From: Ancylomarina longa
Lineage (GTDB): Bacteria; Bacteroidota; Bacteroidia; Bacteroidales; Marinifilaceae
DNA length: 64,000 nucleotides
Assembly (NCBI RefSeq): GCF_003996985.1
Contig: NZ_RJJX01000015.1
Coordinates: 25,867 to 89,866 of the forward strand
Direction: 5' to 3'
Shown here: piece by piece, positions 1-9,207 of the stretch
Layout of the letters: the number at the start of each line of letters is the position of its first letter
Numbering within the stretch: the first letter of the stretch is position 1
Notes under the pieces: generated by a model
The model's database searches: none
Seen by the model: the letters and a program-made list of their open reading frames with translations, nothing else
What the model was told of the DNA's origin: nothing
Program-made: the position numbers and the translations under genes

Positions 1-1367
1 CTGCAGTAAAACCTGCTACCGGTAAAGGTTTGAAAGAATATAGTTTTCGTATCCAGGTTGATGTGGAAGATTGTACTGGTTGTGGTAACTGTGTAGATGT
101 TTGTCCTGCTCCTAAATCGAAAGCTTTGGAAATGAAGCCTCTTGCAACTCAAGATGCAGAAAGAGGAAGATGGCATTATATGGACGAAAAAGTTGGTTAC
201 AAGGACTTGTTGCCAAAAACAAATGTGAAAAACTCACAATTTGCACAACCTTTGTTTGAATTCTCTGGTGCTTGTGCTGGTTGTGGAGAAACTCCATATA
301 TCAAATTAATTACTCAAATGTTTGGTGAAAGAATGATTGTTGCCAATGCAACAGGATGTTCTTCTATCTATGGTGGATCTGCACCTTCTACTCCTTATTG
401 TAAAAATTACAAGAGTGGTAAAGGTCCAGCTTGGGCAAACTCATTATTCGAAGATAATGCTGAGTATGGTTTGGGTATGGCTGAAGCTGTTAAGAAAATG
501 CGTACTCGTATTACTGAGCGTATGACTGACAATATGGATGCTGTAAATGCAGAAACTAAAGTTGCTTTTGCTGAATGGCTAGAAGCTAAAGAAGATGCTG
601 ATGCATCAGAAGTAGCATCTGAAAAAGTAATTGATGCTTTACAGAATGAAACTCATAAAGTAGCTAAAGAAATCCTTGACCTTAAACAATACCTTATTAA
701 AAAATCTATGTGGATTTTTGGTGGTGACGGTTGGGCTTATGATATAGGTTTCGGTGGATTAGATCATGTACTTGCTTCAGGTGAAAATATAAACGTATTG
801 GTACTTGATACTGAAGTTTATTCAAATACTGGAGGACAGGCTTCTAAAGCAACTCCAGTAGGTGCTGTTGCAAAATTTGCTGCTGCTGGTAAGCGTATCA
901 GAAAGAAAGATTTGGGTATGATTGCTATGTCTTACGGATATGTTTATGTTGCTCAAGTAGCAATGGGTGCTAACCAAGCTCAGTACTATAAAGCTGTTAA
1001 AGAGGCTGAAGCTTATCCGGGACCATCATTGATTATTGCTTATGCACCATGTATTGCTCATGGCTTAAAGGCATCAATGGGTAAAACTCAAGCAGAAGGT
1101 AAAAAAGCTGTTGAGTCTGGATACTGGCACTTGTATCGTAACAATCCAATGTTAGAAGCTGAAGGAAAAAATCCATTCGTTTTGGATTCGAAAGAACCAG
1201 AATGGGCTAAATTTCAAGATTTCTTAGCTGGAGAGATACGTTACACTTCACTTCAAAAATCTTTCCCTGAGCAGGCTAAAGAGTTATTTGTTTCTGCTGA
1301 GGAGAATGCGAAATGGAGATATAAAACTTATCAACGTCAAGCTGCTTTAGATTATTCTGAAGAATAG
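1..1367 (+). CDS. nifJ: Pyruvate:ferredoxin (flavodoxin) oxidoreductase, C-terminal part (5' end outside window)
   Basis: The reading frame is open from base 3, so the gene starts upstream and only about 455 of the roughly 1,180 residues usual for the family are visible. The enzyme decarboxylates pyruvate oxidatively to acetyl-CoA and passes electrons to ferredoxin or flavodoxin. Visible parts are the end of a ferredoxin-like domain with the motif CTGCGNCVDVCP, then the thiamine-diphosphate domain with SGACAGCGETPY, GDGWAYDIGFGG and NTGGQASKATP. The cysteines in SGACAGCGE fit ligands of the proximal 4Fe-4S cluster. It ends at a strong hairpin terminator. The TTG at 30 is an internal codon, not a start. 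Confidence 0.95.
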   Translation, partial: AVKPATGKGLKEYSFRIQVDVEDCTGCGNCVDVCPAPKSKALEMKPLATQDAERGRWHYMDEKVGYKDLLPKTNVKNSQFAQPLFEFSGACAGCGETPYIKLITQMFGERMIVANATGCSSIYGGSAPSTPYCKNYKSGKGPAWANSLFEDNAEYGLGMAEAVKKMRTRITERMTDNMDAVNAETKVAFAEWLEAKEDADASEVASEKVIDALQNETHKVAKEILDLKQYLIKKSMWIFGGDGWAYDIGFGGLDHVLASGENINVLVLDTEVYSNTGGQASKATPVGAVAKFAAAGKRIRKKDLGMIAMSYGYVYVAQVAMGANQAQYYKAVKEAEAYPGPSLIIAYAPCIAHGLKASMGKTQAEGKKAVESGYWHLYRNNPMLEAEGKNPFVLDSKEPEWAKFQDFLAGEIRYTSLQKSFPEQAKELFVSAEENAKWRYKTYQRQAALDYSEE

Positions 1368-1388
1368 AGACATTCTGATATTCATGAT

Positions 1389-1419
1389 AAGGGATTCCAA
1401 TAATTGGGATCCCTTTTTA
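1389..1419 (+). terminator. Rho-independent terminator of the PFOR gene
   Basis: AAGGGATTCCAA and TTGGGATCCCTT form a 12-bp stem with one G.T pair and a 3-nt loop, followed by a run of T. It begins 22 nt after the stop codon. Confidence 0.85.
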
Positions 1420-1508
1420 TTTGAGCAAATGTCTGTTGTATGACATTTTAAGCAGTTTGTTTTAAGTATTTTATCTTATACAATTTATTTTCAATTAAAA
1501 CGAATTTG

Positions 1509-1961
1509 ATGAAACGGATAAGTAGACTTTTTACAATTTTAATTCTAGCCTTCCTATACTCCTGTAGTAGCGGCGGAGGTGATGATGGAATGACACCTAC
1601 ACCAAATCCTCAACCTAAAGCGGATTTTACTGTAAGAACAGCAACAAAAACGGCCAGTCATCCTTGGGCTAATAAAGGACATTCTGTCGGATACACAATA
1701 AATGGAATTGAAGCCCTAACTCTAACGCTTACCAGAGGAACAACTTATGTTTTTGAAATCCAAACTAGCGGTCACCCTTTTTATATAAGTACTGATGAGA
1801 TTGGAGCTAGTGCAGGCGAAGTAACAGATGGTATTGTTGGTAGTATGACAGAGAACGGAACATTGCGATTTACACCTAATAGTAATCATCCTGATTTATT
1901 GTATTATCAATGTGGAATACACCAACAAATGGGGTATATTATCAATATTGTAGATCCATAG
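1509..1961 (+). CDS. Cupredoxin-like lipoprotein
   Basis: A 150-residue exported protein. The N-terminus has a lipoprotein signal peptide with a lipobox ending LYSC at about residue 20, then a Gly/Asp/Pro-rich linker. The C-terminal half has features of a blue-copper fold: a histidine in TSGHPFYI and, near the end, YYQCGIHQQMG, the Cys-x2-His-x2-Met arrangement of a type 1 copper site. That suggests periplasmic electron transfer or copper binding; the partner is unknown. The ATG at 1509 is preferred to the in-frame TTG three bases earlier. A terminator follows, so the gene is probably monocistronic. Confidence 0.75.
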   Translation: MKRISRLFTILILAFLYSCSSGGGDDGMTPTPNPQPKADFTVRTATKTASHPWANKGHSVGYTINGIEALTLTLTRGTTYVFEIQTSGHPFYISTDEIGASAGEVTDGIVGSMTENGTLRFTPNSNHPDLLYYQCGIHQQMGYIINIVDP

Positions 1962-2032
1962 TTTTTTCGGGCTTCTTTACTTTTAATGATTTACGATTCA
2001 GGTAAATTTTTTTTTAAATCTTGAATCGAAGT

Positions 2033-2075
2033 GGCAGAATAGATGGTTGGTAGATCTTTCTATTCTGCCCTTTTA
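2033..2075 (+). terminator. Rho-independent terminator after the cupredoxin-like gene
   Basis: GGCAGAATAGA at 2033-2043 pairs perfectly with TCTATTCTGCC at 2059-2069, followed by CTTTT. It lies about 70 nt after the stop codon. Confidence 0.75.
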
Positions 2076-2220
2076 AATAAAATAAGACCCTAAAATCTTA
2101 AAAAAGAGAAAAGTAGTTGTTTTTAAATTGATAGTCAGCATATTAAATTTGATTTTGATTGAATATCTCAACATCATTTATTAAATTTAGATACATCAAG
2201 AAATTTTAATCCAAAATCAT

Positions 2221-3234
2221 ATGGCAAATTTAAATGTTGAATTCATGGGGTTGAATCTTAAAAATCCCATTATTGTTGGTGCTTGTACCCTTTCCGCAAC
2301 AGTAGAAGGAGCACAGGAACTAGAACGAGCAGGTGCTGCAGCTATTGTTTACAAATCTCTATTCGAAGAGCAAATCCAAATGGAAAGAGCTCAACTTTCA
2401 GATGAATTGGATGAGTATACTGAGCGTAATGCTGAGATGACTTCTATTTTTCCAGCACTAGAGCATGCTGGACCTAAGGCTCATATTCTTAAACTAGCAG
2501 AGGTGAAAAAGAATGTAAGTATTCCAGTAATAGCTAGTTTGAATTGCATTTATGATATAACGTGGTTCGATTATGCGAAGCAATTGGAAGACGTAGGAGT
2601 TGATGCATTAGAATTAAATTTTTATGCAATGCCCGGTGATGTTGATAAATCTGCTGCTCAGCTGGAAGATGACAAGGTTAAAATTGTTGAAACCTTAAAG
2701 GAAAGACTTAAAATTCCTTTCTGTATCAAATTGAGTCCCTATTATACAAATACTTTGAATTTTGTGAATCGTCTTGATCAAGCTGGAGCATCTGGATTTG
2801 TGTTATTTAATCGTTTGTTTCAGCCAGAAATTAATATTCAAAGTGAAGAACATGTCACAAAATTTAATTTAAGTAATCAGGGAGATTTTAAATTAGGATT
2901 GCGATATGTTGGACTTCTTTATAAAAAAATAAAAGGAAGTTTATGTGGAACAAATGGTATTTACAAATTTGATGATGTTATTCAAATGCTTTTGAGCGGT
3001 GCTAATACTGTACAAATGGTGAGTGCATTGTATAAAAATGAACCCACATATATTGCAGAAGTATTATCTGAACTTGAAAATTGGATGGATAAAAAAGGCT
3101 ACAAGTCGATAGATGAATTTAGAGGGAAACTTTCAGATAATGAATTGAAAGTGTCGGACATTTATTATAGAGCCCAATATCTTGATTATTTACTTCATCC
3201 GGAAGAGATCATGAATAAATATCCAATGAGATAA
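2221..3234 (+). CDS. Dihydroorotate dehydrogenase-like flavoprotein
   Basis: A 337-residue TIM-barrel protein of the DHODH/PreA family. It opens with NVEFMGLNLKNPIIVGA, typical of the FMN-binding barrel start, and has KSLFEEQIQ, ASLNCIYD, ELNFYAMPGD, CIKLSPYYTN and, near the end, GTNGIYKFDDVIQMLLSGA with the phosphate-binding glycine. As far as I recall, such paralogs occur in Bacteroidota in addition to the true pyrimidine enzyme, often beside pyruvate:ferredoxin oxidoreductase as here. The real substrate is not evident, and orotate synthesis should not be assumed. Both flanking genes concern pyruvate. Confidence 0.8.
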   Translation: MANLNVEFMGLNLKNPIIVGACTLSATVEGAQELERAGAAAIVYKSLFEEQIQMERAQLSDELDEYTERNAEMTSIFPALEHAGPKAHILKLAEVKKNVSIPVIASLNCIYDITWFDYAKQLEDVGVDALELNFYAMPGDVDKSAAQLEDDKVKIVETLKERLKIPFCIKLSPYYTNTLNFVNRLDQAGASGFVLFNRLFQPEINIQSEEHVTKFNLSNQGDFKLGLRYVGLLYKKIKGSLCGTNGIYKFDDVIQMLLSGANTVQMVSALYKNEPTYIAEVLSELENWMDKKGYKSIDEFRGKLSDNELKVSDIYYRAQYLDYLLHPEEIMNKYPMR

Positions 3235-3254
3235 ATAGTAAAAAAACCAATTTT

Positions 3255-3281
3255 AAAACCAGTCTGTTGGCTGGTTTTTTT
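3255..3281 (+). terminator. Rho-independent terminator of the DHODH-like gene
   Basis: AAAACCAGTC (3255-3264) pairs with GGCTGGTTTT (3269-3278) around a TGTT loop, followed by T's. Confidence 0.85.
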
Positions 3282-3393
3282 ATTTAATTATTGTCTGATT
3301 TTGTTGAGGGATTATGCCTGCAAACGTTTGAAAAAGAAATATCTACGATGAAGTTTATTTTATTACTAAAAGCTTCCGAAATGAGCAATTAAT

Positions 3394-3426
3394 ATTTTTA
3401 AATTAAAAAAAAGAAAGCTACTTTTG
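3394..3426 (+). promoter_or_regulatory. Probable promoter of ppdK
   Basis: TACTTTTG at 3419-3426 matches the Bacteroidota -7 box TAnnTTTG. The -33 position holds only a T-rich stretch near 3394-3400. Transcription would begin near 3432 and leave a leader of about 130 nt before the ATG at 3566, in which I see no clear structure. Apart from this and the terminator, the 331-bp gap holds nothing recognisable. Confidence 0.5.
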
Positions 3427-3565
3427 TGTGCGTGAAATTACATGACAAAAATCATATGTAATTCCTTTATTTATATTGTTTTAAATAATTTGAAACTAAT
3501 AATATAATTGTTGTTAAAGGTCATTTTGAATTGATTTTTAACTTTAAAACTAAAAAGCGATAATT

Positions 3566-6286
3566 ATGAGTACTAAGTACGTTTATACTTTTGGTGACGG
3601 TAAGGCCGAAGGTAAAGCAGACATGAAAAACCTGCTTGGTGGAAAAGGCGCTAACCTTGCAGAAATGAACCTAATTGGTGTTCCTGTGCCTGCAGGTTTC
3701 ACTATCACTACTGAAGTTTGTACTGAATACAACAAGCAGGGAAGAGATGCTGTTGTAGCAATGATTAAAGATAATGTTGAAGCATCTATCGTAAAAACCG
3801 AAGAGGCAATGAATGCTAAATTTGGTGCTAATGGCGATGCATTTCCATTATTAATTTCTGTTCGTTCTGGTGCTCGCGTTTCTATGCCAGGCATGATGGA
3901 TACCGTTCTTAACCTTGGTATGAACGATGAAACTGTAAAAATCATTGCTGAAAAATCAGGTGCTGAAAAATTTGCTTACGATTCCTATCGTCGTTTTATT
4001 CAGATGTATGGTGGTGTTGTAATGGGAGTTGAGGCTGAAAATGGAAAACACGATCCATTTGAGTTGGTTTTAGATAAAGTTAAGAGCGATAATAATTACG
4101 CTTCTGATGCAGAAATGACTGTTGCTGATTTAAAAACTGTTGTGGCAGAATTTAAAAAAGTAGTTAAAGAAAATGCTGGTCAGGATTTCCCAACAAACCC
4201 TTGGGATCAACTTTGGGGAGCTATTTGTGCTGTATTCGATTCTTGGAATACTGAAAGAGCTATTCTTTATCGTCGTATGGAACAAATTCCTGATGAGTGG
4301 GGAACTGCTGTGAATGTTCAGGCAATGGTTTATGGTAATATGGGCGAAACTTCTGCTACTGGAGTTTGCTTCTCTCGTGATGCTGCTACTGGTGAAGATC
4401 TTTTCAATGGCGAGTATTTGATTAATGCTCAAGGTGAAGACGTTGTTTCCGGTGTTCGTACTCCTCAGGAAATTACTTTGATTGGTTCAAAACGTTGGGC
4501 AGAGAGAAATGGTACTTCTGAAGAGGTTCGTGCTAAAGATTTTCCATCTTTGGAAGAAGCAATGCCTGAACTATACAATGAATTGAATGCTGTTCAAGAA
4601 AAATTAGAAAACCATTATCATGATATGCAGGATATGGAGTTTACTATTCAAGATGGTAAGCTTTGGATGTTGCAGACTCGTAACGGTAAACGTACCGGTG
4701 CTGCTATGGTGAAAATGGCTGTAGATATGTTGGCAGAAGGTTTGATTGATGAGAAAACTGCTGTTCTTCGCCTTGAACCAAATAAATTGGATGAGTTACT
4801 TCACCCAGTATTTGAAAAATCAGCTATTGCTTCTGCAAAAGTACTTTCTAAAGGATTGCCAGCATCTCCAGGTGCTGCAACTGGTAAAATTGTATTCTCA
4901 GCTGAAGATGCTGAAGAATGGTCTGATAGAGGTGAGAAAGTAATCTTGGTTCGTCGTGAGACTTCTCCTGAAGACTTGAAAGGTATGTATGCTGCTGAAG
5001 GTATTCTTACTGAACGTGGTGGTATGACTTCTCACGCGGCTGTAGTTGCTCGTGGTATGGGAAAATGTTGTGTTTCTTCTGCTGCTGGTATTTCTGTTAC
5101 TCCATCTGCTCTTAAAATAAATGGTGTGGCATTCAAAGAAGGTGATTTTATCTCCTTAAATGGTACTACAGGTGAAGTTTACGAAGGTAAAGTTGCTACA
5201 ATTACTCCAACTTTAGATGGTGACTTTGGTAAGATCATGGATCTTGCAGAGAATAATACCCGTATGTATGTAAGAACAAATGCTGATACTCCTGCTGATG
5301 CTAAAACTGCACGTGAATTCGGAGCTAAAGGTATTGGTCTTTGCCGTACAGAGCACATGTTCTTCGAAGGAGAAAGAATTTGGGCTATCCGCGAAATGAT
5401 ATTAGCTGAAGATCTTGAAGGTCGTAAAGCTGCTCTTGATAAATTACTTCCTATTCAAAGACAAGACTTCTCTGGGATTTTAGAAGCTATGGACGGTTTA
5501 GGTGTAACTATTCGTTTATTAGATCCTCCATTGCATGAGTTTACACCAAATGATGCTGCCTCTCAAGCTGAAATGGCTGAGAAATTAGGTGTTGATGTTG
5601 AAGTTGTGAAGGCTAAAGTAGAATCTTTACATGAATTCAACCCAATGTTGGGACACAGAGGTTGTCGTTTAGGTAACACTTATCCAGAAATCACAGAAAT
5701 GCAGGCTCGTGCTATCATTGAAGCTGCTTGTGATTTGAAAGCTAAAGGATTGGATCCAAAACCAGAAATAATGGTTCCATTGATCGGTACTGTGAAAGAG
5801 CTTAAAATGCAGGAAGGTATCATTAGAGAAACTGCTGCTAAAGTATTCGAAGAAAAAGGTGTGAAGGTTGATTATATGGTAGGTACAATGATCGAGATTC
5901 CTCGTGCTGCTGTAACTGCTGATGAAATTGCTGAAGTTGCTGAATTCTTCTCCTTTGGTACAAATGACTTGACTCAAATGGGATTCGGTTATTCTCGTGA
6001 TGATGCAGGTAAATTTTTGCCAATCTATATCCGTAAAGGTATCTTGAAAAATGACCCTTTCCAGGTTCTTGATCAGGATGGTATCGGACAATTGGTTCGT
6101 ATGGGTTGTGAAAAAGGAAAATCAACTCGTCCAAACATCAAATTAGGTATTTGTGGTGAGCACGGTGGTGAGCCATCTTCAGTTGAGTTCTGTAACTCAG
6201 TTGGTATGGATTACGTTTCTTGTTCTCCATTCCGTGTACCTATTGCACGTTTGGCTGCTGCTCAAGCAAACTTGAAGCAAAATTAA
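3566..6286 (+). CDS. ppdK: Pyruvate, phosphate dikinase
   Basis: A full-length 906-residue enzyme interconverting pyruvate + ATP + Pi and phosphoenolpyruvate + AMP + PPi. The N-terminal nucleotide-binding domain opens with GGKGANLAEMNLIGVPVPAG. The central swivel domain carries the phospho-carrier histidine in GGMTSHAAVVARGMG, about residue 490. The C-terminal PEP barrel has SFGTNDLTQMGFGYSRDD and the catalytic cysteine in GICGEHGGEP, about residue 863. With PFOR just upstream it links acetyl-CoA, pyruvate and PEP, as expected of a fermentative or PPi-using metabolism. Its codon use (GGT, GCT, CGT, AAA) suggests high expression. It has its own promoter and terminator. Confidence 0.97.
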   Translation: MSTKYVYTFGDGKAEGKADMKNLLGGKGANLAEMNLIGVPVPAGFTITTEVCTEYNKQGRDAVVAMIKDNVEASIVKTEEAMNAKFGANGDAFPLLISVRSGARVSMPGMMDTVLNLGMNDETVKIIAEKSGAEKFAYDSYRRFIQMYGGVVMGVEAENGKHDPFELVLDKVKSDNNYASDAEMTVADLKTVVAEFKKVVKENAGQDFPTNPWDQLWGAICAVFDSWNTERAILYRRMEQIPDEWGTAVNVQAMVYGNMGETSATGVCFSRDAATGEDLFNGEYLINAQGEDVVSGVRTPQEITLIGSKRWAERNGTSEEVRAKDFPSLEEAMPELYNELNAVQEKLENHYHDMQDMEFTIQDGKLWMLQTRNGKRTGAAMVKMAVDMLAEGLIDEKTAVLRLEPNKLDELLHPVFEKSAIASAKVLSKGLPASPGAATGKIVFSAEDAEEWSDRGEKVILVRRETSPEDLKGMYAAEGILTERGGMTSHAAVVARGMGKCCVSSAAGISVTPSALKINGVAFKEGDFISLNGTTGEVYEGKVATITPTLDGDFGKIMDLAENNTRMYVRTNADTPADAKTAREFGAKGIGLCRTEHMFFEGERIWAIREMILAEDLEGRKAALDKLLPIQRQDFSGILEAMDGLGVTIRLLDPPLHEFTPNDAASQAEMAEKLGVDVEVVKAKVESLHEFNPMLGHRGCRLGNTYPEITEMQARAIIEAACDLKAKGLDPKPEIMVPLIGTVKELKMQEGIIRETAAKVFEEKGVKVDYMVGTMIEIPRAAVTADEIAEVAEFFSFGTNDLTQMGFGYSRDDAGKFLPIYIRKGILKNDPFQVLDQDGIGQLVRMGCEKGKSTRPNIKLGICGEHGGEPSSVEFCNSVGMDYVSCSPFRVPIARLAAAQANLKQN

Positions 6287-6308
6287 GAGATTAATTTCTC
6301 CATCAATA

Positions 6309-6341
6309 AAAGGCTGTCTCCTTGGAGACAGCCTTTCTTGT
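6309..6341 (+). terminator. Terminator between convergent ppdK and LVIVD gene
   Basis: AAAGGCTGTCTC (6309-6320) pairs with GAGACAGCCTTT (6325-6336) around a CTTG loop, followed by T's. The A-run on the left suggests it could also stop minus-strand transcription of the convergent gene that ends at 6381. Confidence 0.85.
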
Positions 6342-6380
6342 TTCTTATACCTACCAGGATTAGTATTTAAATATTCAATT

Positions 6381-7655
6381 TTAATTTTCAGGAATTGTTA
6401 TAGCACTTAGAAGTTGAATGTTATTTATGTCAGAGTAATCGTACTGATATAAACCATCAGAAGATACTACAACTAGTATTGACTCTAATGGGATTACATC
6501 ATAAGGATTAATATCCGTAAAAGTACTTAGGAGATTAGAACCAATTTGTAAGGGATCCGTTTTATTGTAAATTTTCAAACCTGTTCCATCGCACACAAAT
6601 AATAAGTCTCCATCAACACCTAAGCCATAGGGGTTTTGCATTTGGTATGATTTTATGAGTGTTGGAGTAGTAATATCGCTTAAGTCTACAACATCTAACT
6701 GGCTGGTGTTTTGACCACAGAAATTGCCAGCTCGCAGAGTAATGTATGCAGTATTATTGTCTACTACAACAGGATCACAACTACGAAAATGAGGGTATTG
6801 TGAAATGAATTGAGGAGATAATGGATTAGTGATGTCGTAAATGTACATTCCGCTCTGCGCACCAAAAAATAAGTTTTGCTTGTAAGCAAAAATGGTTTCA
6901 ATATCCCAATTTACACTAATGTTTCCTTGCTTTGTAATGTGTTTCAAATCCGAAATATCGTATATATCCAAAGCATTCGATGAGTTTAGTGTATAAAGAG
7001 TATTCGCATAGATCATGAATCTTGCCATCGAGCCTGCTTTTCCGGTTGAGCTACTAATAGCTTTTCCTGAGGCAGAATTTTCGGAGTTGGAAAATACAAG
7101 ATCATCCAAGTATGGATAGTAATGTGGTTCTTCGTAATCTTCACTTATGCGTTTTACATTCCATCCAACTACAACTCCTTTTTCCGGATCAATTGAACCT
7201 AACCTATAATTATTTCCCGTAGGAGGTAAACTGTAATAAAAGACATTATTGAATTGTTTGATTTCTTTTAATGTATTTATATCGCTAATATTTATTGCAA
7301 GCAAATCAGAATAAGAATCGGCATACAGAATATCGTCCTGAACAGCCATGTCAATATTACCGGGAATTGTTATAAAAGCTGTCTGCTCAGGATTTGAAGG
7401 ATCAGAATTATCGAATACATGAATTCCCTGATATTTTTCATTCACTAGAATATAGTCTTTGTAGAAATATATTTTTCCTGTTTCCTGCATAGGTTTCGGA
7501 GCTTCTGATTTCACAGCATTCTTAAAGTCAGCCTTACTCATGTAGATTGGTTCGTTGATGGTATATTCATGCTTAATTTGGTCATCGCAGGCATAAGTAA
7601 GAAAAGCATAGATACTTATAATTAATGTTTTAAAAAGAATATTTGAAGTTTTCAT
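6381..7655 (-). CDS. LVIVD-repeat lipoprotein
   Basis: A 424-residue exported protein. The signal peptide has a lipobox at LTYAC near residue 23. The rest is built of beta-propeller-like repeats such as GIHVFDNSDPSNPEQTAF, MYIYDITNPLSPQFISQY and QLDVVDLSDITTPTLIKSY, the pattern of LVIVD repeats. Such proteins are surface or periplasmic lipoproteins of unknown function, common in Bacteroidota. It is transcribed divergently from the gene at 7808 and convergently with ppdK. No catalytic motif is visible. Confidence 0.75.
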   Translation of the reverse strand: MKTSNILFKTLIISIYAFLTYACDDQIKHEYTINEPIYMSKADFKNAVKSEAPKPMQETGKIYFYKDYILVNEKYQGIHVFDNSDPSNPEQTAFITIPGNIDMAVQDDILYADSYSDLLAINISDINTLKEIKQFNNVFYYSLPPTGNNYRLGSIDPEKGVVVGWNVKRISEDYEEPHYYPYLDDLVFSNSENSASGKAISSSTGKAGSMARFMIYANTLYTLNSSNALDIYDISDLKHITKQGNISVNWDIETIFAYKQNLFFGAQSGMYIYDITNPLSPQFISQYPHFRSCDPVVVDNNTAYITLRAGNFCGQNTSQLDVVDLSDITTPTLIKSYQMQNPYGLGVDGDLLFVCDGTGLKIYNKTDPLQIGSNLLSTFTDINPYDVIPLESILVVVSSDGLYQYDYSDINNIQLLSAITIPEN

Positions 7656-7716
7656 AAAATGAAATTTAAAGTGAATTTGTCTTTTGAATTCTATTTATAG
7701 ATGCAGAATTAACTTT

Positions 7717-7766
7717 ATGGTTGCGTTTCATTCATCGCGTTTTAATTTAGTGCGGTACGCAACCAT
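7717..7766. promoter_or_regulatory. Inverted repeat in a divergent intergenic region
   Basis: ATGGTTGCGT at 7717-7726 is repeated in inverted orientation as ACGCAACCAT at 7757-7766, 30 bp apart. It lies between the divergent LVIVD gene and the gene at 7808, so it may be a shared operator or a structured 5' leader. Confidence 0.4.
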
Positions 7767-7807
7767 TCTAAGATGTTAACATCATAAGGAAAACTAATAT
7801 TCATACT

Positions 7808-8572
7808 ATGAAGACTTTTCACTTTCCGATAAAATCATTACTCATTATGGGTTTTTTAATAATGGGCTCTGTTTTTACATCAGCACAAAAGCATTTGGAT
7901 GTAGTAAAATTGAAGAATGGAAATGTGTTGAAGGGTTATATCATTAGGCAGATTCCTGGTAAATTCCTTGAATTGAGAACGCTTGATAAAAATTATTGGA
8001 AATTCGATATGAATGATATTGCCGAGATTAGCTCTGCTATGAAGAGAATTCCAAAAATTGCATCAGATAGTATCCCTAAATTGGATAAGGGACTGTTTTA
8101 TGAATTACAATTAGGAGTGTTGGTGGGAAATAAGAGTAATTCAAGTAGTGCTCCATTTAGTTTATTGGCTTCTGCTAATTATTTATTTAATGATAAAATA
8201 TCCATTGGTGGAGGTATTGGTTATGAATCATTTGAACAAACTCAAATGCCTGTTTTTGGAAGTCTGCAATATCATACCAGAATAAAAGGAATGTCTTCTT
8301 ACATTTTTTGCCATACAGGATATTCTTTTTCAATAGATAATAGAGATCAGATCTATTATTCAAATGATAATTTAGACTCGAAAGGTGGTTGGTTGTTGAA
8401 TCCGGGAGTAGGATTTATTATTGGGAATAGATCTACTCCAATGATGACACTCAGTATTGGTTATCGCTTTCAAAAAATAAAGCATAAATGGGAGAATACC
8501 TATACGCAGGATACAGAATATCTCAAAGAAAAATTTAATCGCTTGAGTATTCATTTGGGAATTATTTTTTAA
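7808..8572 (+). CDS. Exported outer-membrane beta-barrel-like protein, function unknown
   Basis: 254 residues with a cleavable signal peptide ending near TSAQKH. Residues 30-75 read like a small beta domain (VKLKNGNVLKGYIIRQIPGK), a pattern seen in Bacteroidota envelope proteins that have a short SH3- or Sm-like segment before a barrel. From about residue 95 alternating hydrophobic strands (LLASANYLFNDKISIGGG, MMTLSIGYRF) run to an aromatic C-terminus (LGIIF), suggesting an 8- to 10-stranded barrel. No specific family is recognised. The start ATG follows an AT-rich leader without a Shine-Dalgarno. Confidence 0.6.
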   Translation: MKTFHFPIKSLLIMGFLIMGSVFTSAQKHLDVVKLKNGNVLKGYIIRQIPGKFLELRTLDKNYWKFDMNDIAEISSAMKRIPKIASDSIPKLDKGLFYELQLGVLVGNKSNSSSAPFSLLASANYLFNDKISIGGGIGYESFEQTQMPVFGSLQYHTRIKGMSSYIFCHTGYSFSIDNRDQIYYSNDNLDSKGGWLLNPGVGFIIGNRSTPMMTLSIGYRFQKIKHKWENTYTQDTEYLKEKFNRLSIHLGIIF

Positions 8573-8686
8573 TCTATCTACAATTTAATATAATTATGAG
8601 ATTCAACAAACTTCTCTTTTAAAGGTCTGATAATTTAATATTTTGGACATATTAATATGCCTTTACCTACTCCTTCTTGAGGCATA

Positions 8687-8719
8687 TTCGACAAAATCTA
8701 ACTAGAATTTATATCTTTG
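8687..8719 (+). promoter_or_regulatory. Promoter of ruvX-def
   Basis: TTCG (8687-8690), 21 bp, then TATCTTTG (8712-8719), a near match to TTTG-N19/21-TAnnTTTG. Transcription would start about 20 nt before the ruvX start. A 9-bp inverted repeat (AATATGCCT 8654-8662 / AGGCATATT 8680-8688) overlaps the -33 box and could be an operator. Confidence 0.65.
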
Positions 8720-8747
8720 CAATTCAAAATCAATATAAATAAGAATA

Positions 8748-9170
8748 TTGGCACGAATTGTAGCAATTGATTACGGTAGGAAAAGGGTTGGACTTGCAGT
8801 TACCGACCCTCAGCAGATTATTGCGAATGGTTTAGATACCGTTGCAGCAAAGGATGTTCTCGATTATTTGGAGAAATATATGCAGACCGAAAAGGTAGAG
8901 TGTATTGTGGTTGGATATCCCAAACAAATGAATAACGAGGATAGCGAATCGATGAAATATCTTAGACCATTTTTAGGTCAATTAAAAAAGAAATTTCCTG
9001 ATATTCCTATCGAGATGGTTGATGAACGATTCACTTCAAAAATTGCTTTTCAAACAATGATTGATGGCGGGTTAAAGAAGAAACAACGTCAGAATAAAGC
9101 AATGATTGATAAAGTGAGTGCCACAATTATTTTGCAATCCTATATGGAAACCAGAAGAAATTTATTGTAG
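8748..9170 (+). CDS. ruvX: Putative pre-16S rRNA nuclease / Holliday junction resolvase, YqgF family
   Basis: A 140-residue RNase H-fold protein. ARIVAIDYGRKRVGLAVTDP carries the first catalytic aspartate. VVGYPKQMN and MVDERFTSKIA carry the downstream acidic residues, and IDKVSATIILQSY closes the family signature. Homologs process the 16S rRNA 5' end and were first annotated as resolvases. The start is TTG at 8748: no ATG is available in frame, and the protein begins exactly where the family does. It is probably cotranscribed with def, 37 bp downstream. Confidence 0.93.
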   Translation: MARIVAIDYGRKRVGLAVTDPQQIIANGLDTVAAKDVLDYLEKYMQTEKVECIVVGYPKQMNNEDSESMKYLRPFLGQLKKKFPDIPIEMVDERFTSKIAFQTMIDGGLKKKQRQNKAMIDKVSATIILQSYMETRRNLL

Positions 9171-9207
9171 GATTTTGAAAACCAAATAGTAAAACGAGAA
9201 ATAGAAA

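Noticed and set aside
5669-6091. Minus-strand ORF of 140 codons within ppdK
   Set aside because: Antisense shadow of a highly biased coding sequence; low-complexity Ser/Phe/His-rich translation with no family features.
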